64,000 nucleotides of DNA, from contig NZ_JAFMTQ010000001.1 in the NCBI RefSeq assembly GCF_026126405.1, positions 382,610-446,609 of the forward strand, written 5' to 3'. Position 1 is the first letter of the stretch; every line of letters starts with the position of its first letter. Both the position numbers and the translations under genes were made by a program. The notes under the pieces are model-generated. The model saw nothing but the letters and a program-made list of their open reading frames with translations, was not told the origin of the DNA and made no database searches. Shown here one piece after another: positions 17,638-26,983 of the stretch. This stretch comes from Aureitalea sp. L0-47. Its GTDB lineage: Bacteria > Bacteroidota > Bacteroidia > Flavobacteriales > Flavobacteriaceae.

Positions 17638-18501
17638 ATGAACAATATAGCAAACGGTCAGATATTCAAAATCAGTATAGGACTACTTATAGTAAGTGCT
17701 ATTATCATGACTATCATGACGAAATTGCGCAAATTGTTCAGTAAGAACAAAAAACGGGCAATTATTTATCTGTTGTTCGTGTTTGTGACCTTCGGCCTTA
17801 CGGCATTACTCAGTTCAAGCAAGGTGCTCAATGATACCCCGCTAAATAGTTTCTTCGGATTCCAATTCATATTTCTAGGCTTAGGGATATTGCATATCTA
17901 TATCCTAAGGCGATATTTTCCCGACCTCTCCCAGGAGGAGACCAATTTTTGGCCTGAATTCTTATTTACTGTAGCATATTTATGCGTTGGGTTGATCGCT
18001 TTTGTTCATGTGACAAATAAGTTTAAATCACCGTTTAGTTTGGTGTTTATGGGTTCGAGCCTGTTGTTTATTGTTCCGCTCATGGTGTATAAGCTCTATG
18101 AGTTCGCATTTAATATTCCTGTGGCTATCTATGACAGTTGGGCATATCCTTTAGGCAAGGAAATTAAAGATCCAACCAAAGAAGAATTAGCCAATCCGCT
18201 GGTTATTAGTTTCGAATTCAAGAAGCATCCAACAAAGGGAGATGTTACGAATTTCAGAGTAAAAGCTCCACAGGCAATGGAGTTTGGTAAATTATTCTAT
18301 TTCTTTTTATTGGATTATAACGATCGTCATCCCGAAAGTGAGATAGCAATCCTAGATGATCAAACCCAAAAACCATTTGATTGGGTTTTTCACTATAAGC
18401 CCAATTGGTATAGCGGCATTCGACATATAAATTTCAATCATACTGTTGCAGCGAATAAGATAAAAGAAAACACAGTTATTATATGCAACCGTACCGATTA
18501 A
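17638..18501 (+). CDS. tssN: T6SSiii multipass membrane component TssN
   Basis: The start was set at ATG 17638 (MNNIANGQIFKISIG), 13 bases after tssG; the longer frame overlaps tssG needlessly. The 287 residues hold about five transmembrane helices in the first 155 residues and a soluble C-terminal domain with DSWAYPLG, FEFKKHP and HYKPNWY. This matches TssN, an inner-membrane core part specific to subtype iii. Last gene of its short operon. Confidence 0.87.
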   Translation: MNNIANGQIFKISIGLLIVSAIIMTIMTKLRKLFSKNKKRAIIYLLFVFVTFGLTALLSSSKVLNDTPLNSFFGFQFIFLGLGILHIYILRRYFPDLSQEETNFWPEFLFTVAYLCVGLIAFVHVTNKFKSPFSLVFMGSSLLFIVPLMVYKLYEFAFNIPVAIYDSWAYPLGKEIKDPTKEELANPLVISFEFKKHPTKGDVTNFRVKAPQAMEFGKLFYFFLLDYNDRHPESEIAILDDQTQKPFDWVFHYKPNWYSGIRHINFNHTVAANKIKENTVIICNRTD

Positions 18502-18889
18502 TAACGAGTTAAAACACACATTTTAACTCCTACTTTTAACTCCCCATTTTAATAAGAATTATCAAGGTTTGTTCCTTGTTTATTAACTGTTTCTCATTTG
18601 AGAATTCAGTGTAAAGTGCCCTAATCTCCCCTCAATAACCACTAGATGGTCTAATAGGTTGTAAATAAGCCTGTTAATTAATTGAATATTTGAAGGAAAT
18701 CACGTGTTAATGTAGATAAATATTCGCTGAAATAGTGCAGTTTAACAGCAAAAGAAAACGGTTAATCTATTCATTATAAGAATTTTACACATTCACTTGG
18801 TGCTTAAAATATCCTTGGGTATTTTTAAGATATACTTTTATATATATCTAATTAAATAACTTTTTATTACTAATTAAAACTCAATCATT
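18502..18889 (+). promoter_or_regulatory. Long leader/promoter region of the Hcp genes
   Basis: These 388 AT-rich bases hold no gene. Near the left end GAGTTAAAA (18506-18514) can pair with either of two identical TTTTAACTC arms (18521-18529 or 18534-18542), giving alternative 9-bp hairpins just after tssN. Near the right end TACTTTTA (18833-18840) is one base from the -7 consensus with a TTG at 18815-18817. The length suits an independently and strongly expressed hcp transcript. Confidence 0.45.
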
Positions 18890-19276
18890 ATGTCTTTTAA
18901 AGCTAAACTGAACGTAGGCGGAAATGAGTACAACGTACTGAATTGCTCCTATGAATTACATCAGGAAACAGATGCCACGGGTAGACCATCTTCTATCACT
19001 CGTGGAGGAAAAATTAAAATTGTTGTTGAATCGACTGCCGACACCAGTCTTTCCGATTGGATGTTCAATAACTTCGAGCGTAGAGATGGCTCTATTGTCT
19101 TTCTAAAGCGCGATACCGAAGCCACTTCTAAAGAATTGAAATTCACGGAGGGCTATATGGTAAAATATAACGAACACTTTGACTCTACCGGTAATAACCC
19201 TATGTCTGAATCCTTTGTGATTTCAGCCAAAACCATTGGTATAGGTAATGGTGAGCATGTGAACGACTGGGTATAA
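18890..19276 (+). CDS. tssD: T6SS inner tube protein TssD (Hcp), copy 1
   Basis: The 128-residue product is a small beta-barrel protein with VLNCSYELHQETDATGRPSS, the conserved start of the Bacteroidota TssD family, and ends with a YNEHFDSTG..PM.ESFVISA block. Hexamer rings of it stack into the expelled tube, and it may carry cargo. It has its own long leader and a perfect hairpin 30 bases after the stop, both fitting high expression. Confidence 0.92.
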   Translation: MSFKAKLNVGGNEYNVLNCSYELHQETDATGRPSSITRGGKIKIVVESTADTSLSDWMFNNFERRDGSIVFLKRDTEATSKELKFTEGYMVKYNEHFDSTGNNPMSESFVISAKTIGIGNGEHVNDWV

Positions 19277-19305
19277 GTTCACATATTTACAAGTTTAATA
19301 CAATT

Positions 19306-19331
19306 AAGGGAGTGAAGTTCTTCACTCCCTT
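19306..19331 (+). terminator. Perfect 11-bp hairpin between the two hcp genes
   Basis: AAGGGAGTGAA and TTCACTCCCTT form an 11-bp stem with a GTTC loop. No T-tract follows, so it looks more like an attenuator or a 3'-end stabiliser for hcp1 messenger than a full terminator. Confidence 0.65.
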
Positions 19332-19363
19332 GATTGGCTGTAAGTAACCTAAAACACTATACT

Positions 19364-19765
19364 ATGTCATTTTTAGCTACCTTAAAATTCGAGGAAGAAG
19401 ATGCGAGTATGAATGTACTTGATTGTTCTTTCGAATTCTATCGAGATATTGACATCAACGGACGCCCTACCAGCTTGGCCAGGGGTGGACGTGTTCATGT
19501 CACTATCGAATCTTCCAATAACGCCGACTTTTTCGCCTGGATCACAAGTGCGGATATCTACAAGAGTGGTGAAATAATTTTTTACAAAAGGGATATGGCG
19601 TCCAGCTATAAAACGCTGAGATTTATCGATGCTATTTGTGCCCAATACCGTGAGATCTTTTCAAATACCGGAGAGATCCCCATGAAAACCGAATTGGTAA
19701 TTTCTGCTCAGGAGATTGATATCAATGACGTCGCTTATGCAAATCCCTGGTACAATCAAACCTAA
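19364..19765 (+). CDS. tssD: T6SS TssD (Hcp) paralogue, copy 2
   Basis: The start was set at ATG 19364 (MSFLATLKFEEEDASMN), giving 133 residues. It shares the VLDCSFEFYRDIDINGRPTS and S-N-TGE.PMKTELVISAQEI blocks with copy 1 but is otherwise quite different. Placed 6 bases before tssI, it is probably co-translated with the spike and may form the tube segment next to VgrG or act as a cargo-specific Hcp. That role is inference. Confidence 0.9.
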   Translation: MSFLATLKFEEEDASMNVLDCSFEFYRDIDINGRPTSLARGGRVHVTIESSNNADFFAWITSADIYKSGEIIFYKRDMASSYKTLRFIDAICAQYREIFSNTGEIPMKTELVISAQEIDINDVAYANPWYNQT

Positions 19766-19771
19766 TCTATT

Positions 19772-21529
19772 ATGGCACTATTATCCAAAACCAAAATTAG
19801 TATCAGCGGTAAAGAAATTAAGTCGTATTCCTCGTTCTTCTTGCAACAGGAAATAGATGCCCATCATGTATTGCAAATTACCATACCGGTTGAGAAAGCT
19901 AATGCCAGTGAAACCGTTTTAATTGATTTGACTAGAAATTATTTGAGCGAATCGATCGCTGTTAGCATTGAACCTATAGATCACCTGGATTCTAACAAAT
20001 ATGGTAAACTTGAATTCAAAGGGATAATCACCCAGGTAAAAATGGTACACGGCGCGAGAGGACAAGGGGATGAGATTGTTATCCTTGCCGAAAGTCCTAC
20101 CATCTTTGCCGACGATGGCCCGCATTACCTTTCATTTACTGATAAGACCTTAGCTAACATAGTTAAAGATGCTATGAATGTAAGTCCGGATTTAAAGCTC
20201 AAGAACAGTCCCAGATATAAAGAGACCATGCATTATTGTGTTCAACAGAACGAGAGTGCGTTTCAGTTTGTAAGCAGGCTTGCAGCTCAATACGGGGAAT
20301 GGTTTTATTACGATGGTGAGTCGGTAGTATTTGGTGCTCCGGGAACGAACCAAATTGACCTGGAGACCAACTTGTATGAGTACGATATCAGCCTGGTACC
20401 ACACCCACAGATGTTCAAATATTATGCGCCACATTATCAAAAAACTGAAGTCATTTCAGAAAGAACTTCAGCTAAAAATACTGGCTCAAGCAGCCTCGTG
20501 AGTTATGCTAATGACAGTGCGAAGAAAATGTTTCCAAATGAGACGGAGGTTTGGAAATTCGATTATAGTGATGATAGGATAAAAAGCCGTCTCAAACACA
20601 AAACAAAGGCTCAAAAAGAATCTCAGGAACTGAACCAGGTAGTCGTTCGAGCAGTGAGTGATAATCCGGGAGTCAACCTGGGAGATAAAGTTAAAATTGG
20701 GGGTGAATCATTTAGGGTTGTCAAAATTTCACATCAGACCTCGATCAATGGAAATTACAAGAACTCTTTCGAGGCGGTAACTGCCTCTCATGACGCCTAT
20801 CCGAAAACCAACATCAATGCTTTCCCATTAAGCCAAAGCCAGGTAGGGACTGTGACAGACAACGCGGATCCTCAGGCACTGGGCCGTGTGAAAGTACAGT
20901 TACCCTGGATGAAACAGGCCGGATTGGAAACCCCCTGGATACGGGTGGTTGCTCCGATGGGCGGTAAAGAACAGGGGATGTATTTTATTCCCGAAGTGGG
21001 AGATGAAGTAATGGTGGATTTTGAGGGTGGAAATGCAGAAGCACCTTATGTTATTGGTGCATTGTACAATTCAGAATCTGCACCATCAGGTGACTGGCAG
21101 GATAGCAAAAAGAATGATTTCAAAGTGATTAAGACCCGGGGAGGTCATATTCTTACCTTCGACGATACCGATGGCAAAGAAAGTATTACCCTTGAGGATA
21201 AAAAAGGAAACAAGATCTTTATGGATACAGCGGATGGTTCTATTACTATTACCGCAATAAAGGATCTGAACATAAATGCGGAGAATATAAATCTCAAAGC
21301 GAGCAAGGATATCAACATTGATTCCACGGCCAAGACCATCCTTAAATCTATGGAGCATCTCAATGATGCCAAAACGAAGATCACTTTAAAGAGTAAGGCC
21401 AGCCTGGACGTTTCCAGCGCACAGGTCGGTATCAAGGGACAGGCAACGGCTAAACTTGAAGCTCCGATGGTGGATGTGAGTGGCCAGGCTATGACAAACA
21501 TCAAAGGAGGAATGGTAAATCTTAACTAG
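19772..21529 (+). CDS. tssI: T6SS spike protein TssI (VgrG)
   Basis: The 585-residue product has the gp27-like N-terminal part (to about 340), an OB-fold gp5-like region (VGTVTDNADPQALGRVKVQLPWM, WIRVVAPMGG, YFIPEVGDEVMVDFEGG) and a C-terminal triple-stranded needle of Lys/Ile-rich repeats ending in MVNLN. No enzymatic extension follows the needle, so effectors must ride on it, consistent with the PAAR-like Rhs protein two genes on. The needle tip would receive that PAAR cone. Confidence 0.95.
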   Translation: MALLSKTKISISGKEIKSYSSFFLQQEIDAHHVLQITIPVEKANASETVLIDLTRNYLSESIAVSIEPIDHLDSNKYGKLEFKGIITQVKMVHGARGQGDEIVILAESPTIFADDGPHYLSFTDKTLANIVKDAMNVSPDLKLKNSPRYKETMHYCVQQNESAFQFVSRLAAQYGEWFYYDGESVVFGAPGTNQIDLETNLYEYDISLVPHPQMFKYYAPHYQKTEVISERTSAKNTGSSSLVSYANDSAKKMFPNETEVWKFDYSDDRIKSRLKHKTKAQKESQELNQVVVRAVSDNPGVNLGDKVKIGGESFRVVKISHQTSINGNYKNSFEAVTASHDAYPKTNINAFPLSQSQVGTVTDNADPQALGRVKVQLPWMKQAGLETPWIRVVAPMGGKEQGMYFIPEVGDEVMVDFEGGNAEAPYVIGALYNSESAPSGDWQDSKKNDFKVIKTRGGHILTFDDTDGKESITLEDKKGNKIFMDTADGSITITAIKDLNINAENINLKASKDINIDSTAKTILKSMEHLNDAKTKITLKSKASLDVSSAQVGIKGQATAKLEAPMVDVSGQAMTNIKGGMVNLN

Positions 21530-21553
21530 GTACATGTTGATGCCCTACTAAAT

Positions 21554-22915
21554 ATGAGCACAGAACACAATCCCATAGCACAACTGGTTACCGAACTTCA
21601 GCAGAAGTGGAACACCGATATCAGTCCTAATCCCGATATTCAAATTGCCCGCTGGCTGATCATTCCACAACAGGCGAGGTTGTACGAAGGCTTCCTGAAA
21701 CTGGAATCTACTGCTTACGGTGGCGTCCCGGATATGGTGATTGTGCTGTTAACTCCCTTTACTTCAGCTTCACAACACAGTCGCGCCCTGGCCGAACATT
21801 GGATAGAGGCCTATAGAAAGGATTCGAAGATCATAAATGAATACATAGAGAGCAACCCCGATTTTTCCTGGCAGGCAGATGAATACGAGAAACGACTTTC
21901 CGAAGATCAGGATGCGAACAATGCCCTCTTGATCGAGATGCTCTCCCAATTCCAAATGGCCTTGTCTGAAAAAGAGAGAGCACTTACCCTGGCTCTATTT
22001 CCATATAGCGTATCGGATACCAAAGACTACGAGAAATGGATGGACACAATGTTGGAGCTTGGTTTGCCGGAAAACGTAAGATTCATGATATTCGACTATT
22101 CAGATGAACGATACTTCGACCGATTGATGAAAAATCATGAGGATATCGGCAAATCCTTGTCGGTACCACTGGATCTCGACGGAGCCATCAATAAGATCGC
22201 CACTGCCGGAGACCCGAATAACCCCGAGGTGCAATTTAGAAAGTGCATGATGATGATGTCCAAAGGCGTGTCGAATAAGAACCGTGAGTCGGTGCACAAA
22301 TGGGGCGAACGCGCCCTTGAAGTTACCCAACCAAGCGGTATTCGAAGTCTGTTCATCACGGCACATATCGTATACGCAGGAATGCTCTTCAATTTCAAGG
22401 ATTTCGAAACCATCGATGACCTGCTGATGAAGGCTACAGCGATGGCTAAGCAATCGGTCAAGGCGGGCGACGACCAATGCAAACCACTGTTGGTGCAGAG
22501 CTATGGCTTTCAGGCCAGTTCGAAACAACTTCAGAAGAAAAAAGAAGACGCCAGCACTTTATTCTGCAAACAGGCAGACACGGCGATCGAATTTGGATTC
22601 CCCCAACAACCCCTCACTTCCTGGTGGATGGCCTATAGCGCTATTCGGAAAAAGGATAAGGAACAATACAAAGAATTGGTCATTAAAGCCTATAACTACG
22701 GATCGGAACAGGAGAAGGAAACGCTAAAATCTACCTGTATGACCTTCATCGCCAACGACTATTACAACATCCTGGATAAGGAAAGCCAGTACGACGACTG
22801 CAAGGAGATTGATGAGTTTATGACTGAAGTAGAAGGTGAGAACTGGCGAGAAGAAGTAGAGGAGAGAAGGAAAGAAATGGAGAAACGAAAATTATCATTA
22901 AAGAATTGGTTTTAG
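21554..22915 (+). CDS. Unrecognised helical protein between vgrG and rhs; candidate effector adaptor
   Basis: The 453-residue product is soluble, without signal peptide or membrane helix. The first 230 residues are mixed alpha/beta (IARWLIIPQQARLYEGFL, then MVIVLLTPF); residues about 230-400 look like TPR-type helical repeats; the tail is a charged coiled coil (EEVEERRKEMEKRK). I know no family for it. It lies 24 bases after tssI and 3 bases before the Rhs gene, the slot occupied in other T6SSs by adaptors (DUF4123, DUF2169, DUF1795/EagR) that load effectors onto VgrG. A loading role is therefore likely but inferred from position only. Confidence 0.8.
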   Translation: MSTEHNPIAQLVTELQQKWNTDISPNPDIQIARWLIIPQQARLYEGFLKLESTAYGGVPDMVIVLLTPFTSASQHSRALAEHWIEAYRKDSKIINEYIESNPDFSWQADEYEKRLSEDQDANNALLIEMLSQFQMALSEKERALTLALFPYSVSDTKDYEKWMDTMLELGLPENVRFMIFDYSDERYFDRLMKNHEDIGKSLSVPLDLDGAINKIATAGDPNNPEVQFRKCMMMMSKGVSNKNRESVHKWGERALEVTQPSGIRSLFITAHIVYAGMLFNFKDFETIDDLLMKATAMAKQSVKAGDDQCKPLLVQSYGFQASSKQLQKKKEDASTLFCKQADTAIEFGFPQQPLTSWWMAYSAIRKKDKEQYKELVIKAYNYGSEQEKETLKSTCMTFIANDYYNILDKESQYDDCKEIDEFMTEVEGENWREEVEERRKEMEKRKLSLKNWF

Positions 22916-22918
22916 CCC

Positions 22919-25900
22919 ATGATGCCCGCCAATAAACATATGGATCCTATTGTTGGAGTTGACATTCACATAGTCATGATCCCAACTCCAGCAGGCCCGG
23001 TGCCCACACCGCTGCCGCACCCGTTTGTGGGAATGGTTATGGATCCTATGGATTACATTCCGGTTGTCGGCGCGACCATTATGATCAATAAGATGCCCCG
23101 CGGGAATGCCACAACGGCGGGAATGCTTGGTTCCAAGGTTCATATTCCTATGGGTGGACCATTTCAGATGGCTCCCACTATTGGGCATGATTCAGTAAAT
23201 TTTTTCGGAAGTCCACGCGTAGTTGCGGATGGCTCTTATATGAGCGCATCGGGCTTTATGGTGATGTCATGTAATGATGTAGGAATGCCTTTGACGGCCG
23301 CTCCAGGTAAGAAAATGAAACCGAAACCCGGCTTCTATTTGCCATCTTCAGCAACAATACCTATCCCGAAAGGCCCACCGATCATGGTGGGAGGGCCCTA
23401 TGTTCCGGATCTTATGGCCATTGTAATGAGCCTGGCCATGTCCTACGGAATGGGGAGTGCCATGAAGGCGGCGGGCAAAGGACTTAAGAAACTCAATCAC
23501 GCAGTACTAAAGAAGTTTCCTGCCACCAAGGGCCTTAGCAAAAAGCTATGTAAAATGGGCTTTGAACCAGTAGATCTTATTACCGGAAGGATGGTTTATG
23601 AAGGAGTCGATTTTGAGATCCCGGGAATAATTCCTGTTAGCTGGGAGCGCAACTGGTATTCCGATTCCGAATACGAAGGATGGCTGGGCCACGGGGTGAG
23701 TTGCAATTACGATACTGCCCTGCATCTCATGCCCGATGACGATGCCATCGTTATGCGATTGCCGGACGGACGGGTAACCACATTCCCATTACTCATCGCT
23801 GAAGGCGACAGCTACTATGACCGCATGGAAAAAAAGACCATCACCTGCGTCGATAGCCATACCTACACGGTTCGTGATCATGAGAGCAATCTAATCAATA
23901 CCTTCAAAAGGATAAACAATAACCTCTATCGTCCTGAATCTATTAGCAATACGGATGGATTTGCTATTCAGTTCTTCTACAATGCCGTGGGTAAGCTGGA
24001 ACAAATGGTGGATACGGCCGGCCGCAGGATCGATTTTGAACTGGACCGGGAAGGCCGAATTACCAAAGTAACTGCTAAACACAACGGATCGAAACGAAAG
24101 CTAGTTGAATACAGCTATAACGAATCAGGAGATCTGATCGGGATCACCGATGCCCTGGACCAGACTACCAAGATGGAATACGAGAACCATTTAATGGTAA
24201 AGAAGACAGACAGAAATGGCCAGTCCTTCTATTGGGAATACGACGGCAAGAAGACAGGGGCCAAATGCATCAAGACCTGGGGTGATGGCGGCATCCTGGC
24301 CGGAACCATTGAGTATGGCAAAGGGAAGAATATAGTGACCAATTCCCTGGGGCATGAGACCATCTATTACTTTGATGAGAACAACCTCTGCACCCAGGTA
24401 ACCGACCCGGAGGGCGGACATGTATTTCATCAGTACACCGATTATATGGAGCCCTACCGCGATATCGATGAGGTAGGGAATATAACGGGTTATAGCTATG
24501 ATGATAGAGGAAATTTAACAGGGCTCCACGCACCAGATGGAACCGTTGCAACATTTATCTATGATGATGAAGATCGGGTTATTCTTATAAAACCACCTGA
24601 TGGAGGTAGTTCTACCAAGGTTTATGACGAGGATAAACTTATTGCCACCATTGCGCCTTCCGGGGCAATGACATCCTACGCTTATAACGATAAAGGCTTA
24701 TTGCATACTATTACGGATAACGCAGGTAATACTACGCATCTGTTATACGACGCAGATCTAAACCTGGAAAAAACCATTGTGAATGGTGAAAAGCGCGCGA
24801 GCTGGCGATATGATGCCTGGGGGCGGGTTTTGGAAACGAACAATTCTGAGAAATACAGGCAGCAATATTATTACGATGCGTTGGATCGTGTTACTCAGAT
24901 CCAAAAGGCGGATAAAAGTGCAATTCGATTCAAATACAATGCTTATCAGGATATCATCGAGACACTCGATTCGAAGAAGCACAAGATAAAATTCGACTAC
25001 ACACCTATTGGCAGTTTAAAGAATAGGGAGGAGAATGGCGTGAAGGTTGAATTCAAACATAACACCGAGGATCAGCTTGTTGCAATTGTTAATGAGCATA
25101 AGGAATATTACCGTTTTGGAAGAAATGATAAGGGCGAAATAATTAACGAGACCGGGTTCGATGGATTGCGAAAAGACTTCATTCGCGACCAGGCGGGTAA
25201 AGTACTGAGAGTTAGTCGTCCCGGCGAACGATTTACCGAGTTCGAATACGACCTGAATGGAAAGATCACCCGAACCGAACATTACGATGGTAGTTGGGAA
25301 ACTTTTAGCTATGATGGAAATGGTTCCCTGGTCGAAGCTGTTAACCAGAATAGCAAGGTACTTCTTACCTACGATGATGGGGGTAAAATTATTACTGAAA
25401 ACCAGGACGGTTATATGGTGGAAAGCATCTATGATGAACTTGGAGATCGCATCCAGGTGAAAAGTAGTTTAGGAGCCAATATCGAAATTGAAAGGAATTC
25501 ACTGGGGTATGTAAAAGGTATGAGTGGCGAGGTTGGCGAAAGTGGCAAACAATGGAAAACCACTGTTAAGACCAACAGCCTTGGAATGGAGGTGGAGCGC
25601 GTACTACCTGGCGGAATAAAAACAAAGTTCGAATACGATTCAGCGGGCCGGCCGATCGCTCAAACCGTTCATAGAGGCTCTGATTCCCTGCGGCACAGAA
25701 CTTATTCCTGGAACGTCAACGACCAGTTGCGAAAAATGGTCAACGAGTTGAGCAGTGGAGTGGTCACCTATACGCATGACGATTTTGGCAACCTGGCAAG
25801 TGCGCGCTACGAAGACAATCAGTTCGATTATAAGTTGCCGGACGAAGTTGGGAATATCTTCCGCGATAAAGGGCAAAGTGACCGAAAGTACGGCCCGGGA

Positions 25901-26968
25901 GGAAAATTACGGGAAGCCAATGGCAATACCTATCGCTATGACCCGGAAGGGAATCTCATAACAAAGATCACGTCTAAGGGGAATTGGGAGTATAAATGGT
26001 ATGGCAACGGTATGCTAAAATCCGTTAATAAACCGGATGGAAGCCATGTTGCTTTTGAATACGATGCCCTGGGCAGGCGAACAGCAAAGATAGTCTCTCC
26101 TCGTATGGGGAATAAGGAAAAGACGATCCACAGGTGGGTCTGGGACGGCAATGTACCCTTACATGAATGGCGCTATGGGTTACACAACAGGCCCAAGTGG
26201 GTAGTGGATGAATTCGGTGAACTGACAAGAGATAAGGAAGAGCCGGTAAGCGATCTTATCACCTGGATGTTTGAGGACAGATCATTTAGGCCTACTGCTA
26301 AAATTGTAGCAGGCGAACAGTACTCCATTGTGACGGATTATTTAGGAACTCCTGTGGAAATGTACGACTCCAAGGGAACAAAAACCTGGGAGGCAGAGTA
26401 CGATATTTACGGAAAAATACGTAAACTTACCAAAGGTTCTTTGAGCGATTGCCCTTTTAGATACCAGGGACAGTATGAGGACGTAGAGACGGGGTTGTAT
26501 TATAACAGGTTCCGTTATTATGCCGCGGAAGAAGGGTTGTATATTAGTCAGGATCCGATAGGATTAATGGGAGGTATGTCATTATACTCTTACAGCAAAG
26601 ACACATCACTATTCGTTGACCCGTTTGGACTTGAACCTATTAGTTTACAGGAAGCACTGGACCAGGCTAATGATTTTTTAGAGCCAGGTGAAAAAGTAAG
26701 AGTAATTGACAATCCCAATTCATCAGGAGTGCAATGGATTCAGGTATATGAGAAGGACGGTGTGAAGGTTACAAAACGTGTTGGTTTTGACATTAACCCG
26801 GAATCTGGACATGTTAAAAAACTTGGTCCGCATTTGAATCTTCAAACACAATTCGATGGGAAAATTCAAGGTGGTGACTTGGCAGATCCACATACCAAGA
26901 TTGATCCGGGTAGTATTGATGCAGTGGATCCGGATGATCTTCTCAATCCCAAACCTAAATGTGGTTAA
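22919..26968 (+). CDS. PAAR-like Rhs polymorphic toxin
   Basis: The 1349-residue product has an N-terminal PAAR-like domain (about 1-155, rich in GPVPTPLPHPF-type turns), a hydrophobic helix (about 160-185) of the kind seen in Rhs effectors, a DUF6531-type segment from about residue 210 (EPVDLITGRMVYEGVDFEIPG), and many YD/RHS repeats (to about 1180). The core-associated end has LYYNRFRYYAAEEGLYISQDPIGL and then DPFGLEP at about 1234-1240, after which Rhs toxins are cut. The last 109 residues are the variable toxin. The RHS shell encloses the toxin until delivery by VgrG. Start could be either of two adjacent ATG codons. Confidence 0.93.
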   Translation: MMPANKHMDPIVGVDIHIVMIPTPAGPVPTPLPHPFVGMVMDPMDYIPVVGATIMINKMPRGNATTAGMLGSKVHIPMGGPFQMAPTIGHDSVNFFGSPRVVADGSYMSASGFMVMSCNDVGMPLTAAPGKKMKPKPGFYLPSSATIPIPKGPPIMVGGPYVPDLMAIVMSLAMSYGMGSAMKAAGKGLKKLNHAVLKKFPATKGLSKKLCKMGFEPVDLITGRMVYEGVDFEIPGIIPVSWERNWYSDSEYEGWLGHGVSCNYDTALHLMPDDDAIVMRLPDGRVTTFPLLIAEGDSYYDRMEKKTITCVDSHTYTVRDHESNLINTFKRINNNLYRPESISNTDGFAIQFFYNAVGKLEQMVDTAGRRIDFELDREGRITKVTAKHNGSKRKLVEYSYNESGDLIGITDALDQTTKMEYENHLMVKKTDRNGQSFYWEYDGKKTGAKCIKTWGDGGILAGTIEYGKGKNIVTNSLGHETIYYFDENNLCTQVTDPEGGHVFHQYTDYMEPYRDIDEVGNITGYSYDDRGNLTGLHAPDGTVATFIYDDEDRVILIKPPDGGSSTKVYDEDKLIATIAPSGAMTSYAYNDKGLLHTITDNAGNTTHLLYDADLNLEKTIVNGEKRASWRYDAWGRVLETNNSEKYRQQYYYDALDRVTQIQKADKSAIRFKYNAYQDIIETLDSKKHKIKFDYTPIGSLKNREENGVKVEFKHNTEDQLVAIVNEHKEYYRFGRNDKGEIINETGFDGLRKDFIRDQAGKVLRVSRPGERFTEFEYDLNGKITRTEHYDGSWETFSYDGNGSLVEAVNQNSKVLLTYDDGGKIITENQDGYMVESIYDELGDRIQVKSSLGANIEIERNSLGYVKGMSGEVGESGKQWKTTVKTNSLGMEVERVLPGGIKTKFEYDSAGRPIAQTVHRGSDSLRHRTYSWNVNDQLRKMVNELSSGVVTYTHDDFGNLASARYEDNQFDYKLPDEVGNIFRDKGQSDRKYGPGGKLREANGNTYRYDPEGNLITKITSKGNWEYKWYGNGMLKSVNKPDGSHVAFEYDALGRRTAKIVSPRMGNKEKTIHRWVWDGNVPLHEWRYGLHNRPKWVVDEFGELTRDKEEPVSDLITWMFEDRSFRPTAKIVAGEQYSIVTDYLGTPVEMYDSKGTKTWEAEYDIYGKIRKLTKGSLSDCPFRYQGQYEDVETGLYYNRFRYYAAEEGLYISQDPIGLMGGMSLYSYSKDTSLFVDPFGLEPISLQEALDQANDFLEPGEKVRVIDNPNSSGVQWIQVYEKDGVKVTKRVGFDINPESGHVKKLGPHLNLQTQFDGKIQGGDLADPHTKIDPGSIDAVDPDDLLNPKPKCG
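26639..26965 (+). other. C-terminal toxin domain of the Rhs protein (unassigned)
   Basis: The final 109 residues follow the DPFGL cut site. They include VRVIDNPNSS, a beta-rich WIQVYEKDG strand pair, RVGFDINPESGHV and GPHLNLQ, and end in PKPKCG. Two histidines in the SGHV and GPHLN turns, plus a DPHT, resemble the sparse His pattern of small RNase-type polymorphic toxins such as Ntox24/BECR groups, but the match is weak and the activity is not established. Confidence 0.55.
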
Positions 26969-26983
26969 TATAAATTGTAAAAA

